Assembly (NCBI GenBank): GCA_000181795.3
Contig: CM012954.1
Coordinates: 2,972,216-3,036,215 of the forward strand
Direction of reading: 5' to 3'
Source of the DNA: Trichinella spiralis
Lineage: Eukaryota > Nematoda > Enoplea > Trichinellida > Trichinellidae
Length of the DNA stretch: 64,000 bases
The translations under genes were made by a program, and so were the position numbers. Under the pieces are notes generated by a model. The model did not search any database. It saw only the letters and a program-made list of their open reading frames with translations, and was not told the origin of the DNA. Below, in pieces: positions 34,927 through 49,900 of the stretch (positions are counted from its first letter, which is position 1; every line of letters begins with the position of its first letter).

Positions 34927-37900
34927 ATGACAAGTCGAAGACGATCTACGGCTACCACTAAATTGAGTAGGCGAGCGAGAAAACGTGATGCGCAGGATGA
35001 GAGAATTAATCTAGAAATAAATGGAGAAGATGATGATCATTGCACTTCTGCTAAACAGAGTTGCCAAGTACGTACTCTTTTATTATGCGTACGTGTAAAT
35101 AGATTAAAGATTTCTTTTTTTTGCAATTTATTTCGATTTATACAAACAACGTCTGTTCATCAATTCATATAATGAATATCTGTGAAATTGTATAATTATT
35201 GTATCTTTCATACAGTTTTTACATGGGATGTATTGTTTTTGCATCAGGTTTACTGAGAGAAAGAAATTGTTAAAATGACAACTGTTCCACGTGATGATAT
35301 GAACAACATTTATTGCATACAAAAGTATAATGTACTATGCCGTCAGGGTCGACATAGGATGGTGTTCAATTCACGAACGATAATTACGCTCGTGGTGGTG
35401 GTTGTACAGTGGGGAGTTGTTTATGCAGTGATGAATTTTTGTTCTCTAAAAATTTTAAAATCATTCTTACAATTTTCAAAAAAAATTCAATGAATTTTTG
35501 AAAATGTCCATTTTAAAAGTTGGCAATTTTATTGAACAGAGAATAATGATCAGGTAGCAAGAGAAAAGTGGTTTTGTTCTTGCAATTTTTCTTTTTCATG
35601 AAATGCTTTTCATTAATTTGACTGGTGAAAATTTTTGTCCAGCTGTCTGGAGTTGGAAAATGCGCAATTATTACAGTCGAACGTGTTCTTCAGGAGTGGG
35701 AAGTTGAAGTGAATGAAATTGCTTCGATTGTATTTTTAATGAATAGAGCTTTCTTTTCAAGAGCTTCAGTTTCCCAGCATTTTTCAATTTATTTTTAAAA
35801 AATTTGAATTAAAAATAATATTCAATAATCGATTTATTTATGCATGGGAAAAGAAACAAAACTTAAAGAACAATAAACTATTCGGAGTGTTGAAGCAATG
35901 AACAAAACGGTAAAAATGATTTAACTGAGGAAATTTGTTTGCGAATATTTTTCCACTGACGGGTGTGATGCATGGTTATTGTTTATTTATTTATTCATTT
36001 ATTTATTTGTCTCATGCTTTTGGTCAAAATTTTTGGACTTTATGACGACGTCATATTTATGACGGTTCTCTCGGCGCAGAGGGACGAGGCTAATTTTGTT
36101 GGTTGATGCGGCAGCTTACGCAGAAACAACTTTGTTTACTTGTTTCTATGTTCGCTTATTGATTTGAAAATGACACTCTGGCTTAAAAATGTTTCGTTTG
36201 ATCGGCAGTGAATTGGCAAGAAAACGGCCAGAGCGAATCTTTCCTTTTATCGTTCTGTACAGAAGTGAAGCTCTTCTTACCGCTGTTCATGGTTTGTTAT
36301 TCTTACTTCTCTTTCCACATGCATCTACATACTTGTATACATGTATATGTATATCTATGTAAATATATATATATATATATATATATCTATATACATCTAT
36401 GTGAGTGTGTGTGTGTGTGTCCGTACATGCATACATATATATACATATATACATATGTATATATGTGTGTATGTGTATGTTTATATCTGCATATGATATA
36501 TGTGGTTTTTTCTTCCTTTTTTCCTTCGTTGCCATGTTTATCACTTTTTGCTGTCAATTTTGAAAAGCGTTTATTGACTTCTACGGCAGCTGTACACGCA
36601 ATCGATTGAAAAAGAGTAAATTGCACTCGTCTCATAGATTTTGAAAATGCAAGTTTTCAGTTGTGTGTCAATTTGGTTGTGATATGAACCATCAACACGC
36701 TTTCCCAATGATTCATGGTTTGTTTTCTTATCTTTTTCACGGGCTTTTCATTTGAGTCCAAAGTTTAGTTCATAAACAACTGGAGATTATTTTTGCCTTT
36801 TTGATATTGTTTTATTTTTCTTTTTGAAATCAAAAATTTATTACTCATATTAATAATAATAATAATTACTATTATAATTAATATTATTAGCAGTAGTATT
36901 ATATGCCAATGTTGAATTGTGCTTGATTTGTTAAAAATCTGCATCAAGCAAATCAATCGATGATCGATCCAATTGAACCAAATTTGTTGTTCAGTGGAAA
37001 TTTTATTCTGTTATTTTTAACGGGTGTGGTAAGGTAGAGTAATTTCGTTCATGCTATAGATAATATTAATATTTCTTATTTTATTTCAATTTTATCGTTC
37101 CAATTTTTCCTTTTTATCTGCGGCACATTTTTCAACATGACATTCTTTTACAGTGCATCAGTTTAAGTGAAATGGACACACACTTTCTTGAAAATTATTT
37201 TCACATTTAACATGACACATTGAAATATTTTTTTCCGCATAACATCTGAAGAAATAAATTAGTTGTTAACAAAAATATTAAACAGCGGGAAATGAATAAC
37301 TTCAGCTACATGAATGAATGCGGATGCATTATCATTTTTTGGGTCTGTCTGCATATCAACTGCATCACCACTTTGCATGTTAAAGTTTTTATTCCTCTGT
37401 TCTTCTTCCTCTTGTAGTTTTTTGTTGGTCACAGTTTTTGGTTGCTTTTTGATCAAGTAGTGAATTATAAACAGTGACTATTGTTGATCAAGCGGCAGAT
37501 AGCTAATAGAACGCAATCGCATACGAGTGACATTTATTCATGTTGAAAATGTAAATATGCTGGATTTATAAAGAAAATAAACACATATTGCATATAATTA
37601 TTGAACTTCATGGTGATGAACAAGTCACAGAAGTAGTATATGTTATTTTCTTTTTACGGTAATACTATGATCATCACATCAATAAGGTCATTTAAGGTGA
37701 ACTAGTACGTTGGTATTGGGATTAAAAGTTATTGTGAAATTTAAAGTTTCATTATTTCTTTTTCTCATTATCTCCATTTTATAGCAATGGATGGTGTGTA
37801 TTTCATTTTTATTTGTATACGATTGTGATGTTTATTTCTGCGGTTTCAAAGTTTATTCATTTACTTACTTATTGACGACAAATAGAAGGAAGTTTAACTG

Positions 37901-40900
37901 TGGTTAGCAGGGGTTCATTTTCCTTTTTTTTGATGTCCAAATAATTGAAATGTAAATTAACAAGCAAAAAAATAATATATAATTTTGTAGTTGCAATTTT
38001 GAATAGCTTCAATGCTTCATTAATTTAGCGATTGCTAATGAAGAATATATGTGCACATATAATAATAATAACAGATATGCTTTTCAGTTGGTTTGCGTTT
38101 GCTTTCACAGATATCTTGTTGCACAACAGTTGCACATTTCTGCAAAATGACAGCGTGAAAAGATGACATGAAAAACTGGTTGATGTAGTAGTAGACATAT
38201 TAATTCTAGGAGTGATGTTGTTTGTTGTAAACGATTATTGAGATTTGATGGCACTTTGAGGCGTTTCACCACTGGTGCCAGCTGTTCGAAGCTTCGGTCT
38301 TTGGCCAGGCGGCGTTCTTTGCTAAAACCGAAAACAGATCGATCGATCATTGTTGATTGAGAAGGCCCTCTGCGGCTGTACACTTCACTATATCTATCTA
38401 TATATATATATACTATTGCTTTCTTGTTGTGTTGTCCGTCTTCCTAGCTTCCGGCGTCTCATTAACGCTGACGGGTGCGGTTTCAATACAGCTTAGGCTT
38501 GCTAGGGCAGTGGGAGTCGATCGCAACCACCAAAGCGTTGTATAAACTTGTTTACACATTGGTGTGTTTACTGATGTTCGTAATCGTCTGAATCCGGCGT
38601 GCGACATTTCTCGGTCACTGTCTGTGGTTGGGAATTGATCTGTTGTTGTTGTTGTTGTTGTTGTTGTTGTCGTCGTTGTGCTTGTTGTTGTTGTTGTTGT
38701 TATTGTGGACACTGCTAATGTTGCAGACATACACTCGTGAACACAGCTCTCACACTACAACGTTAACGTTGTGTTGTTGTTCTTTCATTGATATCGTCAG
38801 TACTTAGCTTTTTTATCAATTTTGCAATTCTGCTTTTATTTCATTGATCTTCTTGTTCTTCTTACCAAAACAGAGGTAAAAATAGCCTTTCCCATATTTA
38901 AAACATTGTTTTCTTAATTTAATCACCAGTTCACTTTGTTCATCATTCGTATTCTGTGTAATGCTTTTCAAATTTTCATCTTTTACGCATTCGATATATA
39001 GATGGCTGTTCTCCTTCCATTTTCTTTACAAAATGCAAAATCATTTATGTATATAATACATATCTAGAATAATTTTGTTAGTTTGGTTGATGCAATCTGA
39101 GTGTGTGGTCAGAATTTTTGATATTTGCCATAAATATTTTGTTATTATCAGTAAATGTTATTCAAGGCTTTGTGTGAGGTATTTTTTTAATTACTTCGAT
39201 TGTTTTGAATGAATATCTAGAGCTTGAAAACAGTTTTGAGCATGTGTTGCAAGGCATTGTTCCAGCTAATAATTCTCAGCATGGCTGCACCATTTTCAGC
39301 ACAGTTCAAACAATTACTAGTTGGTTGTTTTTTCCAGCTTGCTCCAGCTGGGCTTACAGTTAAATCGGGATTCGTCTATTTTTTTTTCTTTTACAATGAG
39401 CAGACAATTTCTAGCCACAGTGTTGTTGATTAGCTTATTTTTCTCTTCAACAAATGAATTTTCTATTGCACAAATTGGATCAAGATGTGATCAGCTGATA
39501 AGATTGTACATATGACAATGTACTGGTTGGCAGTTTTGTTCTTGAAAAGCTTTCATTCACATATATATATATATATTTATTAACTTTTTTTTTATTTGTT
39601 TTTTTAATTTTTTTTGTTTTATATCATATATTCCATATGTAGTTGTTGGGCATTGGTTGCTGAAAAAGTGTAAAATTTTAATGAATTGGGCAAAAAAGAG
39701 AGCTGTGATAGTATTAAGCCAATTAATTGGTAAACATTCTTTTATTGACGCATGTTTTCGAGAACGAACCCCTCTGATATTTGAAGAGGACCAGAGGTCA
39801 TTGACCTTATTGTTTCTTCCTTGTTGCGTGGCATCTTTCGTCGGCATGACTCATGCGGTCAAGCGGTGTTTGGTTTCTCCAGAATCAAGCCTGCCTGCTG
39901 TTCCCCCGCTCATTCCCGTAGTATTGTTTTTTGCATAATCTTTTCCCCGTTCTGGCCCATCCATGCATGATGTATCTTTCGGGGATTGGTTTTCTGCCTG
40001 ACCTGCAGGCCGGGATGGATGCATAAACAACATTTTTTGGCCAATGAAAACAAAGCTTCGTCATGTCTTATTGTCAACAGTGCCATGTGAAGCAGTTGTT
40101 TTTCTGTTTTCGTCCATTTTGCCTTATCTACCCACGATCGTGAAACTTTCACCATAATTGTTCATAATAGTGTAATGCATTGTTCCAATGTAGCTGAAAT
40201 GAGCGAAGAAAAATGGTCTGAGAAGGTGAGAAAAATCAACCGACCGCTTCGAATATCCATTTCCAATATTTTATACTTCTTATTTCACTTATTATTTTTG
40301 AATGAATTTTGCAATACGTTGCATTTAGCGGGTGTGCAATGTGCATTCTGTGCTTCTTTTTCCTGTTCACGCTTTTCTATAATTTCTGTACAAGGGAATG
40401 TTATAAAAATGCGGCTTTCTATTGGCTAAAAAATAATTTGTTGTTCTATTATTATTATTATTATTATTTTATATGTAAATTTTTGTTTCATCAAAAATAT
40501 CCATTTCCCTGAGTTATCTGTATGTTTGCTTTCTTTTAAACAATTTCTTTTATTCATCTATTACTCGAGTTTGTCATAAGATTATTTATGATTCTGAAAA
40601 ATCAGTTGTAGTCGTGTAATTCGATGGTGACATGCAAGCATCATTCTACCGACCTAACCTAATTGATAATTTTCTTACCATTTCAATAGTTCAGTGTTGA
40701 TAGTTATGGCTGTTTACTTTATTGTTGTTATTTTTGTAAATGTTGTTTTTGATTTTGCATATATTTGGTCGATTTTCTGATGAAAATCAACCCCATGCAC
40801 TGGCATTTTCCCAGAGAGTTGTTTTGAATTCAGTCAGTAGGTAGGTTGGTTTGTTAGATGACTAGATGGTTGTTGGTTTACGCTGGCGGAAATTAGGGGA

Positions 40901-43900
40901 AAAACAACGTTGACCTCGTCTGGATCACGTCAGTGACCTAAATTACGCAACCACTACAACCAGCCAAGGGTCAGCAGCTTTTTTTTTGCTTGGATGAGCA
41001 GGTGCGCCATCGTTTACTTCTCCATTTGGATTCACCGGATGGTTTTGCCCTCTCTCTTTCCCCCTCAATTGTCAACTGTCTAGACGGTCTTCTAATTACA
41101 GCAGCGTCTGGGGGAGGGGGGGGGGAACCACAATAATAATAATAATAAGAGAAAACAATGCCGTCACCGACCATTGTTTGTTAATGGGAAAATGTTGTAT
41201 CCATTTGAAGCGTATTCAGTGTAGGATTTCAATTCGTCGCTAATAAAGTGCGCCATTCATTTTAACTTTACATATGCATTATTTATTTATTTCGTAATTC
41301 AAGATAATTTTTTTAAATGGAGAATTCATCATTAGTACATTGTTAATAACAATAATAATAATAATAATAATAATAATAATTATTATTATTATGAATGAAA
41401 GAAAGTTGGATTGGAAAATGGAAAAAGAAATTTTCTCTTTTTTGTCAAATCACAAGGCAATGAATGCATTTACGTAATGTTGTGTAATTAATAAACAAGC
41501 TCAGTGTTGAATTTTGCTAAAATGGCTTGTGCATTCAATAGCAGATGCGAAAATTTTTATCCTTGTTAATTAACTTTGTGTAAACGAAGCACATCGATTG
41601 TTCACATTGTCATTTCTGCACCATCATTGTTGCTTAATTCAAGCGAAAAATAGATTGTTGAAAAGGTGGACGGACGACGATTGGTGTTAATGTTTGAAAT
41701 TGGTAGTTTTTTGGCTATGGATGGAATTTCAAAAGTGAAAATAAATTTCACGGCTCTTCTGCCGTTTGAAAGATATGAAAATTAAAAGCATTGTTTACAT
41801 TAATTTTGTTAAAGTTATAAAAATACCTACCTGTTGCTTTTGATGCGCGAGTGAGCAAAAAAGGCGGGGAAAGTGAAGCAGTTTGCAATGATCGATTGGA
41901 CGTTTGGGAATCGGATGCAACGTCAAGAAAGGAAAGCAGCTTGCTTAATGTGGAAACAGAGGAAAATCGAAGAAGTGAGAGGAAGTTCGTGAAGTTGTGA
42001 ATTACATGTAACCGCGTTCCACGTCGGCTCGGCGTTTGATAAGTCCTTTGCAAGAGGGCACCGACAAAAGTTGTTTATTAACCGTGTGACGATGATCGAT
42101 GATTTTTTTTCTGCTACGTTTATTAACGATTTTTCTATCAAACTTAGCATTTTCCCAATATTTCTCTCCAGTCGCGCGAAGAAAAATTTTCATCTTTTGC
42201 TACGCAATGCAGTACATCCTCTTTCTCCCTCTCTCCTTTTTCTTCCCTCTTTCACTCCTTATTTCTCCCCTTCTCCCGCCCCCTTTTCTTCTTCTCTTTC
42301 TTTCTCTTTTTCTTTCAACCATTCACGTATACGCAGTGATTATGTTGCTTCAGCTCAGCTTACGCGCAGTACGAGTGTTATAAACCGATTTAATTGGGAT
42401 GAATTTCTAATCTTGAAATGGCGCAACTACGTTGAATTGTTGGTTTTTTTGCTTTTTATCAGTCGATGAACGCATCAACGCAGCAGTTGTAATAATGATT
42501 GTTATAAAAATCAGTAATTATCAGTTTCGTTTTTTCAAATGTGAAATAAATTTCGGCATCACGCATAATTTACGTAATTTTTAACGAACTAACTTTATAG
42601 CGTATCGTTTTTCTTTATTTTCCTTTTTCGAGCTTGTCTATTTAAGTAACTGTAAAATTTTGAATTAAGCAATTCACAATTTTATGGGTAAAATTTTTTT
42701 AAAGTTTCATAATTATATTGATGTTCAGGCAGTCTGATACAGTATGCTTTTTGCATTTGTATACGCGGAAAATTCTTTTTCATTGGAAATTTATTATGAA
42801 ATTTGTTTAATTAAAATGCAGCTACTTTGAGGTTTTTTTAAAAGAATATCATTGACATTTTTTCAAGATTAGTTTTGTTTAAGTGTTTTATGAAAGAAAG
42901 GCATTTTTTCAATGCTGATATTTCATATTTGTAAGTTATAGATATTGGAAAGGTTTAAGAGGATTTGGCCTATGATAAAATAGTTTTGAATTTGTACTGT
43001 TTTTATTGTTTTTTTATCGTATTGAAGCGAATGTTGGTTGAAAATGGTCGATTGAAATTGCAATTATGAGGGGTCGAGCAATTGACAGGATGTAAGTGAA
43101 GACAATGAAACAAGTTCGACAATAGGTAGAATGCGTAGTTGTTCAATGTTTGCTCAAATTATCGATCTGCACTGCGTTCTGTGTGTTTACGGGACTTCTT
43201 ACATAGTGCATATTTTGCTTCGCCCAGCGAATAATCAAACGACCGACGGCCAGCGGGACGTGGCGGCTTGCGATTTTTTAAAAAGCAGCTTTGCAGTTAT
43301 CGCGCTTATTGATTCGCATTTTCCATTCAGTGGGCTTGTTTAAGTCGGCATTTATTTATTTATTTATTTATTTATTCATTCATTCATTCATTCATTTATG
43401 CATGCATGCATGCGTCTATCCATCCATGCATACATACGTACATGCATACAGGCATACAAATATAATGTATGTATAAATAAATGCAACGTTCCGTTGGAGA
43501 GATTGGTTGTTTTTATCGGCGTTACTTTGAATTTAGCTTTTTGCTCGCGGTCGGGTTTGAATGTTTGTTTTGACGCTTTCATATTCTGCATTGTCATCTT
43601 GGATTGAGCAGTTGTGCGTCAAGCATTTGCCGACAGCACTTGTGAGAGGCATGTCGCTTTTGGCAGCGGAATTTTTGAAAACGAAGTAGCCCATTGGTTG
43701 TTGTTGTTGTTGTTGTTTTTGTTTTTTATTCACGTCATCTTTTCTGCATGCATGCAATTTTGCGAGATGCATAATCTATCATCTGATATCTCGCGAATGC
43801 TCAGTAGCATTTCGTCAGAGTGAATTTTAATAAATTTATTTACTCAAAGTCCAATATATTTATATTTTAAAGTGTATTTAATAAATTATCATTTTTGATT

Positions 43901-46900
43901 GTTTTAAGGATAAACCGCAGTTGCAAGAAGAAAAAAGTAGAAGAAATGGCGACACTCATCATATATCCGAGTTGCAACAGCGTCTGGCCGATTGTACCTC
44001 TCTCGACTTTGATTTGGTAAGTAACTCTTTATTTTTACATCATTTCTTATTTCCATGTATATTTTTCATCATCTATATGAAGTGCTTCATGGTATTTTCA
44101 ATTTTACTTTATTCCACCTTACAGTTTTCTTCGTATGTCTTGATGGTTTGATTTGAGTTTTTCTCTTCAACGTATATAAAAGGGTTCATCTAGATGTGAA
44201 AGGTTTTCTATTTAATTTGAATATTTCTTCTCTTTTGGTAAATGAAGTATTTATTTTTCAAATAACACTTAGCACAAATGTTCAAGCATCTGCTTGAGGG
44301 TATTGTAATTGAATTTGAGCGGAACAATAGTTTTGTCTTGTATTGTGTATTATTATTTAATGAATATAAGAAACAAAAAAACAGCACTGTGGAATGACTA
44401 AGAAAGTAGTGAATCGTGCTAGTTCAGTCGAGTATGTTTGTTATTTTCTACCGATTTATGTTCAAATTTCATGTGTGTTCGATGGTTGTTGGCTTTGATT
44501 GGTGCATTTGAAATGTGAACAAACAGAGAAAATTTGTTGAACATTTTAGTCGAATTCCATCCGCCAGTGTGAACGTAGTACGTACGTTCAAAGTGCAAAA
44601 GTATTGATAAAGCAGAATTAATTAGACAGCGCAAGCAACATTAACGAACAATTAAATCAACAAATTACGGTTCAGTAATATAAATTCAGCTAGAGAATAT
44701 GTTTATTTTGCGCGCAGTTGTTTTACTGTTTAGAAATATTGGAGAATAAGTTTGTCATTATCGCCGGCTGTTGGTAGTAGATTAGTTGTGTAATTCTGAC
44801 GTCAATTTTGTTATTTTTCCTCTATCCTCATGTAGCAGAATTGATGATGCTGGCGTTTGTGATGTAAAAGTAAGATAGCCCCATCCAACTGTCCAATTCG
44901 CTAGTACAACCAATATTGGTCTGGTCGAATGGTGAAATTGCGATATAGCGGATAGATTTGAGGGAGTGGGCAAACTGTGTTTGCTTTCTTTTTCGTCGAC
45001 TACGGCCTAAGATGCTGTCTGAGTTGCTGAATAAAATTCTTCATCGCCGATTTCCTAGTGCACACTGTTCGTTTAAAGCTGAACAAATAAAAATATACAT
45101 GGTCAAGAGCAAACAGTTCTTATCCAGCAGTGATATTCAGTTATGCTTCGAGTCATCTTGTTAGCCAAACTGTGCTTTTTTTTAAATACATACATGTATG
45201 GTTTGTTGCTATCTGTGTTCATGTTCTATGGACGAATGAGTGAACACAAACTTCACGTTACACTAATGAACCAATGAACTGTTTCAACAGTCTATTATTA
45301 TTATTGTTGTTGGTGGTGGTGATTGGATAGATTTGATTAACAATTTTGACCATTCGTTATGTCAGAAGGTTGTGTCCACGTGGAGGATGTTGAATTGACC
45401 AATGGTGAAACGGTATGAATGCGATTAAAGATGCCTTTGGTTTATTCTTTTTTTTTCTAAAAGTTATCCGGCAAATTATATATATATTTATTTTTTTGTT
45501 TATTTTTTCATGTTTTTAATTTGAAAATATGGTTGTCATTTTTCGTGATAGTATTTCTCTTTTTTGTTTTCCTGATCATTTCAAATGCCGTAAGAATGAA
45601 GAAGCGATTGCGTGCGATTGGTGAAATTTGAAAGCGCGAACATTCGACGTCATTTTGACCAATTTATACAGGAGAGAGAGAAACGCATGCACAGAATTCG
45701 CTTGCATTTTCAATAGGCGCGAAAATCGATTCAAATTTAAGAGCCCAGAGGACAATAATAATTAGCTTTGAATTGTATGCATATCTACATCACTGCATGC
45801 ATATGTGCAGGCACTTATTTTTTTTCTTCAATTAAAACGAATCAACAGCTCAGCTATTTTGATCAACTGCGGCTGGCGGGTTTAGTTTTTATCATTTGAT
45901 CCTTCGTTTGAAATGCTTGGTTTCAACACAACAACAACAGCAACAACAATTTGATCGTTTGTTTTTGCAAAATAGCATGCTTTGTATGTGGATATTTATT
46001 ATTTTATTAAAAATTACTGTGCTGTGATATATAAATTAGCATGAAAGCAAAAAATGCTTGCACTTTTTTTTTGCAATTTCAATAGGTAGCAGAGCTTTGT
46101 GTTGTTTGTTTTTTTTGTCGTTCTTTTTTTAATACAAGTTGGTTTTTCTCATTTTTGAAAAAGTAATTTTTGAATCAATTTTGAAATTGTGAATGAAATC
46201 AACGATTTCGATTTGTGATTTTCATTTTGCACTTTTTGTGAAACTGGAAAATATTCTCCAATAATTTCCAGTGATCAATTATTGTGTTTATTATTTATTT
46301 TTCTTTGAACTCTTCACCCATTTTGTAAACAATTTTCTTTATCTTACAACCAGTCACAGATGGTTGTTGTTTGTTTGTTTGTTTGTTTGTTTATTTGTTG
46401 TTGTTGTTGTTGTTTATTGGACGAAGCTGCTAGTGTTCGTCGCCCCCAAGCAGCGAGTAGTGTTTCATCTGAAACTGGATTGTTGTTGTTTTTCGTTGGC
46501 ATTTTGCCCAGTAAAGCTCACCGTTCTTCTTTCGTGTTTATTTGTTGGGTGGTTGGTTGTTAATTGTTTTTTCTTGCATTGTGCTTTCGATTGCTTTTAA
46601 GAAAAAAGGCTGATCAACAACAGCAACAACAACAACAACAATAATCATAATTATTCAACTGCTTGTTGTTAACAAAGTGTGTTGTGAAGAAGAAGAGGAA
46701 AAAATCATTAGAATTATTATTAATAAATTTTCTTCAGGATTGTTGAAAATTGCTAAAAAAATTTTAATAAAATTCAGGTGAGCTTTTGTTTTTGTATTAT
46801 TCTTTTTGTCTTATTAGCTATTGTTGTTGTTGTTGTTGTTGTGGTTGTGGTTGAACGTGGTGAGTGATTGATTGAATAATAAGTGATGAAAAGTAGTCGT

Positions 46901-49900
46901 CAGAATCGATAATTTTTGCGAGGATTATACTTATAGAAGATGTAGATGTAGACGATAGCTTGTTCTGATTTTAAAGCATAAATACAAGAAGGAGAGAGAA
47001 TCATTGAATCAGATTCATTAGCTTATTGGTCTTAGCTGTGCAGCTTTGTGTGGTTTTTTGCTATTCTTTTTTTTATATTTGTATTTTCAACCTTCTGGTA
47101 TTGTGCTTGTTTGTCATCGATTTGCCCTTGTCAACAACAACTTTCAAACATTGACTTTTCTCTCGGTCGATTAACTTTCTCATGCGAAAAAAAAGTATTT
47201 TTCATAAATCATCGTGGTAAATTAATAAATTCGACGGACGGATTTATTAATTTGTTGTGCATACAATGTGCAGTGCTGTATTTTTGTTGTTGTCGTTGCT
47301 TCACAGTTTATCCGGTGAGTTGAGATAAACTAGCTGCATTTGTGCTTGACGGTGATGATTACGATGATGTGTGCATATTTAATAACATTTGTTATTCAAT
47401 TTTTAATTTGCACAGTATTCTTTTTTCTGTTGAATCTGTTTCAATTTTTCTTCTCTTTATTAATTTTTTGTTCAGTGACATCACACGTTAAGCAGTGAAA
47501 AAAACATATATGGTCTTCTAAACATATTATCCATCATTTGTTGTTGTTGGAAAAGTGATAGTCAGGTAGATTGGTTAAAAAATTCTTATTTTTCATTTTT
47601 TTGGCTCTTGTATTTTACTACACATGTCATGATTTGCATTAATGTGTAATAATTTTTGTAAAATTTTTAAAATTCAATGAAGCAAACCCAAGAGGCAGAA
47701 AAAAATAAAAACAGTACGACTTAGCTTCAATTATGTCATTGATGTTGAAACAGAAAAACAGGAAGGTAATAAAATAAAATGGGTAAACAAATTGAACGCA
47801 GAGAAAGTGATTTTTGTTTATTTTATTTTTTTGCTAGTGTAAATTTGTTCAAATGAAAACAAATAATTAATATTTATTTATTATTTTTTCTCTGTAATAA
47901 ATTACTGCTGAGAGAGAGGGAGAGAGAGGTAATAGTGGTTGGTGTCTGTCTGTCTGCCTGTATGTTTATTATCGAATTATTGTTATCAGTTTTTGATCTT
48001 CACATTCCGAATTGGTGTTTTTGTTTGTATTGTGTTTTTATTATTTATTGAAAGCGTTTTCAATTTGTTTATTGGTTGATTTGAGCTGTGAATGGCGATG
48101 GTGAATTTTTGTTTGTTTATTAGTATATATATAGATGTGTGTGTGTGTGTGTGTGCATTGTTTGCACTTGAGCTTGGACAGTGTTTCCAGTTGCGTTGTG
48201 GTGAAGATGTGTGCGTCATTTTTGAGGATAATTCTTCATTGAAATGACAATACTGAATTTATCTTTTTCATTTTGCTAATTTCTGTTGCTTTCATCTTTT
48301 TTCTGTTCGGTAAAACTGGCATGCGTTTGAAGAATACAGTGAGCATTTTATGTTATTTAATTAAATTTTCAATTTTCTTTTTTCTGCGTACAATCTCATT
48401 CAAATGAGGAAGAAGGATGTTAATTTTTCGTTGTTTATTTGTCCACGTAATGTTTGTCGTTATTGTAAGCATCGCGAAGATTGAGTATACAACAGAAGAG
48501 AAGAGCACGGAAAAAATTTTATTATCATACATCTGATGAAAACAAAATATCAATCAAGTATATCTTAAGAATGTTGAAAACGATTGTTGTAAGCAGTGGA
48601 AGTAAAAAAAATACATTCGGATACAGATTTGTGTGGAGGTGCATAAAAACTTGTACGAAGTAGTGGTTGACACTCGTTTGGCACGACAGACGATGGAATT
48701 AATATGCTGATCAATTTTATTTGGCATTTTTGTTCAACAAGTTTCGATTATTGCTGATCATAACGAAAGGATGAAAGGAACATTGTTGTCGTTGGCATCA
48801 TGTTGTGGTGTGAATTCATATTTCAATTGAATGGAATTGTTTTCTTCCAAAATTGCAGTTCTTGTGATTTTCTAGCGGATGCTGTTATCGTGTGCTCAAT
48901 TAGCGGCTGGCCGTTCGTTCAAACTTGCACCCAATAAACAGCAACAGTAGTAGTTGGTGGAGTCGATTGTAGTAGTGGTGGCGAAGTATTAGCAGCAGCA
49001 TCAGTATTGGTAGTAGTAGTAGTAGTAGCAGCAGCAGCAGCAGCAGTGGCAGCTTTGGCTTTGTGAAAAAAAAGCTTCTTTGTGAAAAACAGTTGAACAA
49101 ACGAGCAACTTTATGCATGAATTGATGCAGCGTTCAAACGGGATGATTGAGCTTGAAATTCCGCTTTTCAAAGTCAGCACGTTTAGACCGGACTGGCCGG
49201 CTGGCTAGTCGGGTTGTGGAGAATGAACTGCACCACCACTACCATTACCACACCACCACTGCTACCATCATCATCATCACCACCATTACCACCAAACAGT
49301 AGCAGCAGCAGCAGCAGCAGCAGGGCGTGGTCGGTCGTCATGAGACAGATCGATGATGATGCATGCTCTTGGCTAGCTGCGAGTTTCACACTTTCAACTC
49401 TGATGGGGTATTTTTATTGTTCTAACTAATCAATCCTCATTGTTGGGATATTATTTATTTTTATTTAAATTGGCATGCATAAATCCATACATCAGTGTAT
49501 AATGTATTTGTGTGTGTGTGTGTGTGTGGTGTGTGGAAAATTAGAATTCATTTATTGTATTTTTGCTTTTTTTTAAAATTTAATTTATTGCAATTCCAGA
49601 GAGAATATTTTCATTTTAATATATCCAGAATATTTTCTACAACTGGTATGTGTCCGCTTCTGTTGACCTGTTTTTAATTTTGAACATCTCTTGGCAATGT
49701 ATTTTCACATTTGACACAGTGGTTTGTTGCTTTGGGCGAAAATGATCCAACTTAACCGAAGCTGAACGTGCACAGTAGGAATCATCCCGTATTTCTCAGC
49801 TTCAAATTTCATTCGCAAAATTGCTATTGCTATTTTTAATTCATAATTTTCTTTTTCTTAATTTTATATTAATTTGAATTTATTATTCGTTAATTTTTGT

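Larger units (their letters stand above)
35068..43908 (+). other. FOXP intron 1 (8.8 kb)
   Basis: A long AT-rich intron, if the exon at 34927 belongs to FOXP. It is dense in microsatellites (TA/TG at 36363-36485, TTG at 38641-38701, AAT at 41345-41392, ATTT/CATT/CATG at 43345-43460). It contains a few less AT-rich islands (36040-36130, 38240-38740, 39820-40040, 40900-41110, 42200-42360) which may be regulatory. Apart from a doubtful minus-strand pair of frames near 38.4 kb I see no gene. Confidence 0.55.

Noticed and set aside
36208-36635. Tyr/Ile/His-rich open frames on both strands
   Set aside because: Translations of a TA/TG/CA compound microsatellite.
39910-40155. Minus-strand frame of 81 codons in the FOXP intron
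   Set aside because: A competing frame of similar quality overlaps it, and neither shows a family; recorded as a GC-rich island instead.
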